A DNA stretch of 52,179 bases, taken from the NCBI GenBank assembly GCA_902782665.1, contig CACZOA010000091.1, positions 1 to 52,179 on the forward strand, given 5' to 3'. Within the stretch, counting starts at the first letter, position 1; every line of letters starts with the position of its first letter. This DNA comes from an uncultured Bacteroidales bacterium. Lineage in GTDB: Bacteria > Bacteroidota > Bacteroidia > Bacteroidales > Paludibacteraceae. Shown in pieces: positions 41,982-49,865 of this stretch. Below the pieces are notes generated by a model. It was given only the letters and a program-made list of their open reading frames with translations, made no database searches and was not told the origin of the DNA. Position numbers and translations under genes: made by a program.

Positions 41982-43190
41982 ATGAGAAAATATTCAGTTG
42001 CTGTAGCGATGGTAGCTCTATCAATGAGCGCATTCGCACAAAAAGCAAACCTAAAAGCGACAGAGAACGCTTTGTATGAGCCAATGGATTTGGCAGAGGC
42101 TAAAAAGAACATTGAGCCAGCAATGACAAACCCTGAAACAGCAAATCAGGCAAAGACATTCAACTTGGCAGGTAAGACATATTTCTTATCTTATGAGGAC
42201 ATTGCTAAGAACGGCAAGAAAGATCCTGAAGGTGTAAAGGACAATTTGCTAAAGGCAACAGACGCTTATTTCAAAGCTTGGACTTTGGATCAGGCACCAA
42301 ATGAGAAAGGAAAGGTTAAGCCAGCATACACAAAGGAAATCAAGAACAAGCTTAGTAAACTACAGGAATACTTGATCGGAGAGGGTAACAACTGTTATAC
42401 TTCACAGGATTACAAGGGAGCTGTAGCATTGTGGACAAAATACTTGGAGATTCCTAACTCACCTGCAATGGAAGGTGCTCCAAAGGATACTATCTACAAC
42501 GATATCTATTTCTATGCTATCAACGCAGCTTTGCTTGACGATGATTTGAAGAAGAAAGAGGCCATCACAATGATGGAGAATTTCAAGAACGTAGATCACA
42601 AGGACGCTTCAAAGATGTATGATTGGTTGTATCAGTCTTATATCGGTGCTGGAGACACTGTAAAGGCTGTCAACACATTGAAGGAGGGTATTGCAAAGGA
42701 TCCTAACAACAAGTTCTTGTTTGGTTCTCTTATCAACTACTACATCTCTTCTAAGAAGGTAGACGAAGCAGTCAAGTATCTTGATGAGGCTATCGCTAAG
42801 AATCCAAAGGAGGTTCAGTATCATATTGTAAAGGGTAACTCTTTGATGCAGGTTAAGGAGTATGACAAGGCAATTTCTGCTTTCAACTCTGCTATTTCTA
42901 TTGATGCCAACAACTTCGAGGCTTATTCTGGTATCGGTGCTGTTTACATGATGAAGGGTCAGGATCTTTACAATGAGGCTGGCAAGATTCCTGTAAAGCA
43001 GAAAGCTAAATATGACGCAGCTGTAAAGACAGCTAAGGCTGAGTTTGAAAAGGCGATTGTTCCACTAGAGAAGGCTCATTCAATCGATCCTAAGAATTTC
43101 AACAATTTGCAGATGCTTCGTAGCGCTTATATGCAGCTAAATCAGGGAGCTAAGGCTGATGCTATTCAGAAAGAGATCAGCAACCTATAA
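41982..43190 (+). CDS. exported tetratricopeptide-repeat protein
   Basis: A 402-residue protein with a cleavable signal peptide (RKYSVAVAMVALSMSAFA-Q, about residue 19) and then helical repeats. TPR consensus units are clear from about residue 120: NNCYTSQDYKGAVALWTKYLEI, LYQSYIGAGDTVKAVNTLKEGIAKDPNNKFLFGSLINYYISSKKVDEAVKYLDEAIAKNPKEVQYHIVKGNSLMQVKEYDKAISAFNSAISIDANNFEAYSGIGAVYMMKG, and a final YMQLNQGAKAD. It is probably a periplasmic or outer-membrane scaffold, a type abundant in Bacteroidales; partners are unknown. A hairpin built from a dispersed repeat serves as terminator. Confidence 0.88.
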   Translation: MRKYSVAVAMVALSMSAFAQKANLKATENALYEPMDLAEAKKNIEPAMTNPETANQAKTFNLAGKTYFLSYEDIAKNGKKDPEGVKDNLLKATDAYFKAWTLDQAPNEKGKVKPAYTKEIKNKLSKLQEYLIGEGNNCYTSQDYKGAVALWTKYLEIPNSPAMEGAPKDTIYNDIYFYAINAALLDDDLKKKEAITMMENFKNVDHKDASKMYDWLYQSYIGAGDTVKAVNTLKEGIAKDPNNKFLFGSLINYYISSKKVDEAVKYLDEAIAKNPKEVQYHIVKGNSLMQVKEYDKAISAFNSAISIDANNFEAYSGIGAVYMMKGQDLYNEAGKIPVKQKAKYDAAVKTAKAEFEKAIVPLEKAHSIDPKNFNNLQMLRSAYMQLNQGAKADAIQKEISNL

Positions 43191-43211
43191 TATAGGTTAA
43201 ATTATAAATTT

Positions 43212-43247
43212 GAGGAGACGTTGCATCGCAACGTCTCCTCTTGTTTT
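43212..43247 (+). terminator. terminator after the TPR gene, formed by a GAGACG-type repeat
   Basis: GAGGAGACGTTGC-ATC-GCAACGTCTCCTC is a perfect 13-bp stem, followed by TTGTTTTT. Confidence 0.85.
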
Positions 43248-43307
43248 TATGGGTGGTCAGTATTCCTGAAATCCATCATTTTATATGTTATTTAATGATT
43301 TTATGAC

Positions 43308-43339
43308 AAAAAAAGGAGAACCTTCTCAGATTCTCCTTG
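43308..43339 (-). terminator. terminator of tRNA-Pro
   Basis: Minus strand AGGAGAA-TCTGAGAAGG-TTCTCCT followed by TTTTTTT, directly after the tRNA 3' end. Confidence 0.85.
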
Positions 43340-43341
43340 AG

Positions 43342-43416
43342 TCGAGATGAAGGGATTCGAACCCCCGACCCTCTGGTCCCAAACCAGATGCGCTAACCGG
43401 ACTGCGCTACATCTCG
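43342..43416 (-). tRNA. tRNA-Pro, anticodon TGG
   Basis: A 75-base cloverleaf on the minus strand: acceptor CGAGATG/CATCTCG, D stem GCGC/GCGC with loop AGTCCGGTTA, anticodon stem TCTGG/CCAGA with loop TTTGGGA giving anticodon TGG (reads CCA and, with modification, other Pro codons). The T arm is GGGGG-TTCGAAT-CCCTT, and the discriminator base is A. The 3' CCA is not encoded and must be added by tRNA nucleotidyltransferase. Confidence 0.97.
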
Positions 43417-43550
43417 ATTGCAATATTTCTCATTTGCGATTGCAAAATTAGTGCTTTTTGTTGATGTGACAACATAAAATCGGATTTTTTTTTGAAAAAG
43501 TGTAGATTTTGTTGATTGATAATTTTTTAAGTAGAATGACCAAACATAAA

Positions 43551-43577
43551 TAAAAGCCCAGTGGTATCACTGGGCTC
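43551..43577 (-). terminator. terminator after the lipoprotein gene
   Basis: AGCCCAGTG-ATA-CCACTGGGCT on the minus strand, a GC-rich stem followed by TTTATTTATG, 19 bases after the stop. Confidence 0.85.
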
Positions 43578-43595
43578 TTGTACTTTAAGTTTAGA

Positions 43596-44441
43596 CTACT
43601 CCCAAATAAATCCTTGGGTTCTTCCTATTTTTGACGGCTTCCCATCTGTAAAATAATACAATTCGGCTTTGATTGGATATCCATCACTATCCAATGTCCA
43701 TGCTATCCTATGTTCTGTACCACTATCTCCATTAAAGATTGATACGGGAAGATTCTTACATGGTACTCCATATCTGTTGCAGTTGTTCAACATATGCTCA
43801 CAGCTGTAGTAAGTAAATAGGATGTCTGCCTTGTTTTCAATTGGAGTTGTCACTTCATCGTTTGTGTATTTATACTGCCAGTTTATTTCATAACTGTAGT
43901 CTTTCCCAATCCTATTGATAGGTGAAGATTTGAAATTGGTGATGTTGCCATCTTCCCATATCCACTCGTATGTCTCTTTTGGCTTTTCTTCGTTTGAAGC
44001 ATTGTATTCAGAATAAACAAGATGACCATTCTCGTCATATCTGAAAATTCTACTTGATGTACTTGTAATGGCGTTATCTGACACATTCTTCCAAATTATA
44101 GAGTCTGTAGCGATTGAGCCATCGGAGTTGAATTCTGTGACGTAAAATACGATGCTCTCTTTATGCCCTAATGTTATTGTGTCGGAAACATTGAAACAAT
44201 CAACCTCTTTTCCATCGTTATAGAGGGACGTTTTTATCAGTTTGCCGGTGGAATCGTATATATACGTTGTGTTTGTGGTCTCGTCTGTCGTATAAAACGT
44301 TGAAGATACAAGATGCTTTTGCTTTACAGTTTCTTGTATGCCATTGTCGATTCCCTCATCTTCTTTGTCTTTGTCACACGAGGAAAACAAAACTGCCGAT
44401 AGGACAAAAGATATGCCCCAAATAAAAATGTTTTTTTTCAT
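43596..44441 (-). CDS. lipoprotein with YD-repeat-like/DUF4595-like strands
   Basis: A 281-residue lipoprotein: signal peptide ending LFSSC (Cys about residue 22), an acidic linker (DKDKEDEGID), then alternating strands with YD-like turns such as TYIYDSTGKLIKTSLYNDGKE, RIFRYDENGHLVYSEY, YEWIWEDGNITNFKSS and WTLDSDGYPIKAELYYF. This pattern is seen in the DUF4595-type lipoproteins of Bacteroidales, whose role is unknown. Four Cys in SCEHMLNNCNRYGVPC and nearby may form disulfides. Single gene between tRNA-Pro and mfd on the same strand. Confidence 0.65.
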   Translation of the reverse strand: MKKNIFIWGISFVLSAVLFSSCDKDKEDEGIDNGIQETVKQKHLVSSTFYTTDETTNTTYIYDSTGKLIKTSLYNDGKEVDCFNVSDTITLGHKESIVFYVTEFNSDGSIATDSIIWKNVSDNAITSTSSRIFRYDENGHLVYSEYNASNEEKPKETYEWIWEDGNITNFKSSPINRIGKDYSYEINWQYKYTNDEVTTPIENKADILFTYYSCEHMLNNCNRYGVPCKNLPVSIFNGDSGTEHRIAWTLDSDGYPIKAELYYFTDGKPSKIGRTQGFIWE

Positions 44442-44819
44442 AGTTTTTCGCTTGTCCGTTGCAATCCAATACAGACATTATTTTAATTAATAATTTGAAA
44501 GTGTGGATTGCGTGGCAGAGATGTTTGTCAGAATTTATAACTATAATAGGATAGTGACGCGTCTATTATAATTGAACCCTATTTTGTTTTATACCCTCTT
44601 GAAAACTAACTCGCACAACACTTTCAATAAAGTGTAATTTTTCTCCATAGAATCTATTTTTGTTTCTTTTCATCAAATAAAACGAGGATTGTTTGATTTT
44701 ATTGTTTGACATAAAGAAAAAGTTGCAACCCTTGATTGCAACTTTTTATATTTTTGGGGCACACCGAAGCTATTTGAATAGGTATTTGCAAAGAAATTAT
44801 AGATGCTAAAAGATGGCAT
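44442..44819. other. intergenic region between mfd and the lipoprotein gene
   Basis: Holds the mfd terminator (44717-44747) and AT-rich sequence. An AATTATAATAGACGCG-like stretch near 44550 and a CTATAATAGGATAG/CTATTATAATTG pair form a weak inverted repeat. No gene was recognised; the lipoprotein promoter was not identified. Confidence 0.5.
44717..44747 (-). terminator. terminator after mfd
   Basis: AAAAAGTTGCAA-CCCTTGA-TTGCAACTTTTT, a perfect 12-bp stem with A/T flanks on both sides, 72 bases after the mfd stop. Confidence 0.8.
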
Positions 44820-47800
44820 TCAGCATTTATAATTTATGATTTCTTTCAGCAGTTGTTTTGTTTCTGCCAATGAGTTGACGTCGAATATCTCGAATGCTGG
44901 TTTTCCTTTCTTTTCTCCCAATTTGCATCTCTCTACATGTGATTGCAGGTATGCGAGTATTTTGCCGAAGATTTCACTTTGGAAATATTGGTCGGTCTTG
45001 TCTGTTGTGAAATATGCGCAGACGTGATTGTTCTTGAATGTAAGTCGTTCAAAACCAAGATTGTTGGCTATGAATCTGATGCTCACGATTTCCATCAGAC
45101 GTTGTGCTTGCTCTGGTATATCACCGAATCGGTCTTTAAGATTCTTGGCAAACTTAGTCAGATCCTCTTCAGTCTGCAATGAATCCAGCTCACGGTATAG
45201 TGATAGTCTTTCACTGACATTCTCCACATAATCGTCTGGAATCAGCGCGGATAAATCAGTTTCTATGCTACAGTCTGTGCGTAGGATTTCGTTGGCATTG
45301 TTTGCGTTAGGATCATCTGCGAAAATCTCGTGGAATTCGTTCTGACGCAATTCTTCCACTGCGCTTGCAAGAATCTTTTTGTATGTTTCGTAACCCAAGT
45401 CGGCGATGAATCCGCTCTGTTCTTTGCCAAGCAGATTGCCTGCTCCACGTATGTCAAGGTCACGCATGGCGATATTGAGTCCGCTTCCAAGCTCAGTATA
45501 GGTAGTGATGGCTTCCAATCGTTTGCGGCTCTCATCGCTCAAAGCCTCCATAGGTGGAGCCATCAGGTAGCAGTAGGCCTGTATGTCCGAGCGTCCCACA
45601 CGTCCACGCAACTGATGAAGATCACTCAAACCGAAATTCTGTGCGTTATTGATTATGATTGTGTTACAGTTTGAAATGTCGATTCCGCTTTCGATGATGG
45701 ATGTGCTTAGAAGCACGTCGTATTCATGCTGTACAAAGTCGAGCATGGCACTTTCAATCTCCTCTCCGCTCATTTTTCCGTGGGCGATGATCACTCGTGC
45801 TGTAGGCACTCCGCTGATTATGAAATGCTTTATATTGTCGAGATCTTTGATGTTGTTGTTGACGAAAAGCACCTGTCCTCCACGGTTCAATTCCGCTTCA
45901 ATCGCTTTTGATACGATGGCCTTGTCGAATCGGCAAAGATGAGTTTCGACGGGATAACGTCCTGCTGGAGGTGTGTTGATGACGCTCAGGTCGCGCGCTC
46001 CAAGCAGAGAGAACTGTAGTGTACGTGGAATAGGTGTGGCAGTCAATGTGAGTGTATCCACGTTGACTTTCATCTCCTTTATTTTTTCCTTTGCAGTCAC
46101 TCCGAATTTCTGTTCCTCGTCGATGATAAGCAAACCTAAATCGTGGAATTTGACACTTTTGCCAATCAACTTATGTGTGCCGATGACAATATTTACATTT
46201 CCGTTTTCAAGATTTTTCAAAACTTCTTTCGTCTCGGAAGATGATCGTGTACGGCTGAGATAATCCACTTTTATCGGCAGATCTTTCAATCTGCGAGAGA
46301 ATGTTTTGTAGTGTTGGAAAGCCAAAACGGTTGTCGGCACCAGCACTGCCACCTGTTTGTTGTCGCACGCTGCTTTCAATGCGGCTCTGACAGCGATCTC
46401 CGTCTTTCCGAATCCCACGTCTCCACAAACAAGACGGTCCATCGGACGTGAACTCTCCATGTCTCGTTTCACGTCGGCTGTGGCTTTCGCTTGGTCTGGA
46501 GTGTCCTGGAATTCAAAGTTGGATTCAAGTTCTGCCTGCATGAAGGAATCTGGACTGAAACTGTAGCCTTGTTCCTTCTTTCGCATAGCGTAAAGCAGGA
46601 TAAGGTCGCGTGCGATATCCTTCAGCTTTTCTTTAGTCTTGTATTTTATATTGTTCCAAGTCGCACCGCCAAGTTTGCTGATCTTTACATTTTCAGAATC
46701 AGCTCCACGGTATTTGGAAACCTTATGCAGTGAGTTAAGACTCACCATTATTAGTCCGCCATCCTTATAGTTGATGCGTACCATTTCCTGCTCAACATTG
46801 CCATTACGTTGCATTACAAGACCTCCGAACACACCGATTCCGAAATCGTCATGCACCACGAAGTCGCCGATGGAAAGATTCTTCAGCTCTTTAAGTGTGA
46901 GAGCCTCTTTTCCACGTCTGCTATCCTTATTGGTAAGCTGATAACGGTGGTAACGGCCGAATATTTCATGTTCGACAAGCAATGTGACGTTTTCGAAAGA
47001 AAAGCCAGAATGAAGGGTTCCTGTGATAAATTCATAGCCGTCTTCAATCTTAAGGTCGGAAAGAATCGTTTCTAGTCTTTCACGTTGACGGGCGTTTTCC
47101 GTTGCTATCAGTACGGATCCACAAACTTCCTTCTGTTTCTTGATATAATCAGCAAGAAGATTGTAGTTTTTGGCAAAGACGGGGCTAAGATTAGCGTCGG
47201 CAATGATTCCATTTCTTTTTTCACCGTGGATGTTGAAGCATCTCATTTTTTCAATTTTGGCGACAGCGGTTTCTGCTCCACGGTTGGCAAGAGTGCCAAG
47301 AATATATTCATCGTTGTCCATCATCACGATGGTGTCTTTAGGCAGATAGTCCACCAAAGTATGCTTCTTCTCAGTGTTTTCTGCGTTAAGCACATTGCCC
47401 ACGATCGTACACTCATCAATAGTGTCAACTGAAAGCTGGTTTGTGGTGTCGAATGTGCGGATGGATTCAACTTCGTCGCCGAAAAAATCGATACGGTAAG
47501 GCAGTTCTGAAGAATATGAGAAGACGTCGATGATGCAGCCACGGATGGCAAACTGCCCCGGCTGGTATACAAATTCCTCACGGGTGAGACCAAGTTTGAA
47601 GAATTTTTCAGACAGAGTGTTCATGTCATACTCGTTGCCTTTCTTGATGGAGAGAGTCTCACTTTTCAGTTTGGTCGGGCTCACCACAGAAGCGGAAAGC
47701 GATTCCGGGTAGGCTATGATCATCAGGTTGTGAACCTTTTCAATAGCCTCCAAAGCGCGGGTACGCATGATAGTGCGGCCGTCGTCGTCTAGTTGCTTCC

Positions 47801-48083
47801 CGTCTAAAGAAGGAAAGAAAACGATGGAATCATCTGCTTTTTCCGCATTGGTGTTTATCAGATTTCGCGCGTCCTGATAAAGGTATCCAGCGGCATCTTC
47901 ATTCTGGCAGATTCGCAGGCATACGCTTGTGTGTTGGGCCACGAATAACGATACTGCAGCACGCAGTGAACAGTTTGGCAGATAGATGTCTGTCTTCGTT
48001 TTATTCCCATCTATGAAAGCCTTGATCTCAGCGGCTAGTTTAGATGATTCGACTATTGACGAAATTTTAGATATTTTCTCCAT
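44820..48083 (-). CDS. mfd: transcription-repair coupling factor (Mfd)
   Basis: A 1087-residue DNA translocase that removes RNA polymerase stalled at lesions and recruits UvrA. Domains in order: UvrB-homology region (about 1-330), RNA polymerase-interacting CarD/TRCF module (IGDFVVHDDFGIGVFGG, about 400), superfamily 2 helicase with Walker A GDVGFGKTEIAVRAA, the DEEQ box LLIIDEEQKFGV and TLTATPIPRTLQ, then motif VI LRGRVGRSDIQAYCYL, and the TRCF C-terminal domain. The ATG at 48083 gives MEKISKISSIVESSK; an upstream TTG would add 11 residues. Size is slightly below E. coli Mfd (1148). Confidence 0.96.
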   Translation of the reverse strand: MEKISKISSIVESSKLAAEIKAFIDGNKTKTDIYLPNCSLRAAVSLFVAQHTSVCLRICQNEDAAGYLYQDARNLINTNAEKADDSIVFFPSLDGKQLDDDGRTIMRTRALEAIEKVHNLMIIAYPESLSASVVSPTKLKSETLSIKKGNEYDMNTLSEKFFKLGLTREEFVYQPGQFAIRGCIIDVFSYSSELPYRIDFFGDEVESIRTFDTTNQLSVDTIDECTIVGNVLNAENTEKKHTLVDYLPKDTIVMMDNDEYILGTLANRGAETAVAKIEKMRCFNIHGEKRNGIIADANLSPVFAKNYNLLADYIKKQKEVCGSVLIATENARQRERLETILSDLKIEDGYEFITGTLHSGFSFENVTLLVEHEIFGRYHRYQLTNKDSRRGKEALTLKELKNLSIGDFVVHDDFGIGVFGGLVMQRNGNVEQEMVRINYKDGGLIMVSLNSLHKVSKYRGADSENVKISKLGGATWNNIKYKTKEKLKDIARDLILLYAMRKKEQGYSFSPDSFMQAELESNFEFQDTPDQAKATADVKRDMESSRPMDRLVCGDVGFGKTEIAVRAALKAACDNKQVAVLVPTTVLAFQHYKTFSRRLKDLPIKVDYLSRTRSSSETKEVLKNLENGNVNIVIGTHKLIGKSVKFHDLGLLIIDEEQKFGVTAKEKIKEMKVNVDTLTLTATPIPRTLQFSLLGARDLSVINTPPAGRYPVETHLCRFDKAIVSKAIEAELNRGGQVLFVNNNIKDLDNIKHFIISGVPTARVIIAHGKMSGEEIESAMLDFVQHEYDVLLSTSIIESGIDISNCNTIIINNAQNFGLSDLHQLRGRVGRSDIQAYCYLMAPPMEALSDESRKRLEAITTYTELGSGLNIAMRDLDIRGAGNLLGKEQSGFIADLGYETYKKILASAVEELRQNEFHEIFADDPNANNANEILRTDCSIETDLSALIPDDYVENVSERLSLYRELDSLQTEEDLTKFAKNLKDRFGDIPEQAQRLMEIVSIRFIANNLGFERLTFKNNHVCAYFTTDKTDQYFQSEIFGKILAYLQSHVERCKLGEKKGKPAFEIFDVNSLAETKQLLKEIINYKC

Positions 48084-48090
48084 GATTCTA

Positions 48091-48098
48091 CAAAAATA
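48091..48098 (-). promoter_or_regulatory. possible -7 element close to the mfd start
   Basis: Minus strand TATTTTTG only 7 bases before the ATG at 48083, which would make the transcript nearly leaderless; a TTG lies 15 bases further upstream. Chance match possible. Confidence 0.35.
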
Positions 48099-48373
48099 CG
48101 AATTTTTGAGAGCCAATTCTTACATTTATAAGAAATTGTTAGATAATTGTTTTTGCTGTTTTTGTAAAGACCGGTTATGTTTTGTCTCAATGAGCGATCC
48201 CTTTAGTTATAACCTATGCTTAATCCGTTCATAGGAATCAATTTTTTGTATAAAATCTTGTTAATTTGTTTTGATGCAGTCGTTTGAAGAAAATTTATGA
48301 TAAAAAAATGGCTGGAAAGAATATTTGCATTAAATTTTGTTTAATTTCGCATCCGTAAATAAAAGGATAATTT

Positions 48374-49738
48374 ATGACTAATCATTTACGCAGATGCCAT
48401 GCGAAAGCTGAGGTTGATAGAGTTAGAGTAGGCATACAACTGACATCAGACGTCAGAGTTAGATTTTCTGGCGTGTATGTTTGCAATATCTACCGAGGAG
48501 ATGAAGTTATTGAGGAATCAACAGTTACTTCAAAGGAATGTTCGATTACTGTCGCTGATTTGAAAAACGGAGACAGGATTGAGTTTGTGCCTGAAGATGA
48601 AAAGAACTGTTATTTCGAACTTCAGAATGTGGAGATCGGAACAGATTTCCATTGGCAGGAGCAACACACTTTATCTTATCGTGGCATACTTGTGATTCAA
48701 GCTAAGGAGGATGGAAAATTACAGGTCATCAACAACTTGGATATAGAAGAATACATCCGTTCTGTAATTGGATCAGAGATGGCTCCTACCTGTCCGCTTG
48801 AGCTATTGAAGGCTCATGCGATAATCTCGCGTACATGGCTTGTGTCACAGCTTCAAAGAAAAGCTAGAAGTCAGCATCCTATTTATAAAAAAGCTAAATT
48901 GAAAGTCTACGACGATGAGATGATCCAGATATGGGATGTCATGGGACACAGCGATTTTGATGTCTGTTCGGATGACCATTGTCAGCGTTATCAAGGACTT
49001 AATCCGGATAATAATGTCGACGAAGCTATAAATGAGACAGCAGGAATGATCCTTAAGAGTGGAGGAGAGGTGTGTGACGCCCGTTTCTCAAAATGCTGCG
49101 GAGGTATTTCTGAGAAGTTCTCAACTTGTTGGACGGACGAGGATTACGCTTATCTTTCTCCTGTAAGATGTAATGTCGACAAGGCTAAAGACATCAATTA
49201 TACTGGTGATGCGATGAGTCTGAAAGAGTGGGTGAAGAATCCACCGACAGATGTCTATTGTGCTACGAAAGACTATTCAATCTTAAGCCGTGTGTTGAAG
49301 GCTTATGACCAGCGTACCACAGAGGATATGTTCCGTTGGAGTGTGAAGTACACACGAGAGGAACTTACTCAATTGATCAAAGAGAAGATCGGTGTAGAGG
49401 TAGGAAAGGTTGTGGATCTGCGTCCTGTTGAAATGGGAAAATCGGGCAGAATTTCTCGCCTTGACATTATCGGCACTCTTGGACACAAGGTGATAGGCAA
49501 GGAACTTCTGATTAGAAAGGCATTGTCAAAGACTCATTTGTTGAGTTCCGCATTCTATGTAGAGAAGAGTTTTGATGGACAAACTGAATATTTCACACTC
49601 TACGGTGCTGGTTGGGGCCATGGCGTTGGTTTATGCCAGGTTGGAGCTGCTGTGATGGCGGAGAAAGGTTTCTCTTTTACTGAGATTCTGAACCACTATT
49701 ATCCTAATTCGGAAATTAAATTAATTCGTAATTCGTGA
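48374..49738 (+). CDS. SpoIID/LytB-domain protein
   Basis: A 454-residue protein with the SpoIID (stage II sporulation D-like) catalytic domain, a peptidoglycan lytic transglycosylase fold in Firmicutes. Motifs: IEEYIRSVIGSEMAPTCPLELLKAHAIISRTWLVSQL (about residues 130-165, catalytic Glu in GSEM), VCDARFSKCCGGISE, SPVRCNVD, and the C-terminal YGAGWGHGVGLCQVGAAVMAEKGFSFTEILNHYY. The N-terminal 120 residues are strand-rich (SDVRVRFSGVYVCNIY). No signal peptide or hydrophobic anchor is visible from the ATG at 48374, which is odd for a wall enzyme. A shared terminator follows. In non-sporulating Bacteroidota its substrate is unknown. Confidence 0.88.
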   Translation: MTNHLRRCHAKAEVDRVRVGIQLTSDVRVRFSGVYVCNIYRGDEVIEESTVTSKECSITVADLKNGDRIEFVPEDEKNCYFELQNVEIGTDFHWQEQHTLSYRGILVIQAKEDGKLQVINNLDIEEYIRSVIGSEMAPTCPLELLKAHAIISRTWLVSQLQRKARSQHPIYKKAKLKVYDDEMIQIWDVMGHSDFDVCSDDHCQRYQGLNPDNNVDEAINETAGMILKSGGEVCDARFSKCCGGISEKFSTCWTDEDYAYLSPVRCNVDKAKDINYTGDAMSLKEWVKNPPTDVYCATKDYSILSRVLKAYDQRTTEDMFRWSVKYTREELTQLIKEKIGVEVGKVVDLRPVEMGKSGRISRLDIIGTLGHKVIGKELLIRKALSKTHLLSSAFYVEKSFDGQTEYFTLYGAGWGHGVGLCQVGAAVMAEKGFSFTEILNHYYPNSEIKLIRNS

Positions 49739-49763
49739 TTTACGATGATTATTTGAAGATATT

Positions 49764-49794
49764 AAAAAAGACGGATTTTATTCCGTCTTTTTTT
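49764..49794. terminator. bidirectional terminator
   Basis: AAAAAAGACGGAA-TTTTA-TTCCGTCTTTTTTT between the converging SpoIID-like and DUF6055 genes. Confidence 0.85.
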
Positions 49795-49805
49795 GTTAAA
49801 TAGAA

Positions 49806-49852
49806 ACGGATTTTACAGACATTTGGAAATTCAACATATCTGTAAAATCCGT
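49806..49852. repeat. perfect 14-bp inverted repeat
   Basis: ACGGATTTTACAGA (49806-49819) and TCTGTAAAATCCGT (49839-49852), loop of 19 bases, just after the DUF6055 gene stop on the minus strand. No T-run; could be a transcript-end stabiliser. Confidence 0.6.
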
Positions 49853-49865
49853 GCTCGAAAAAGAG

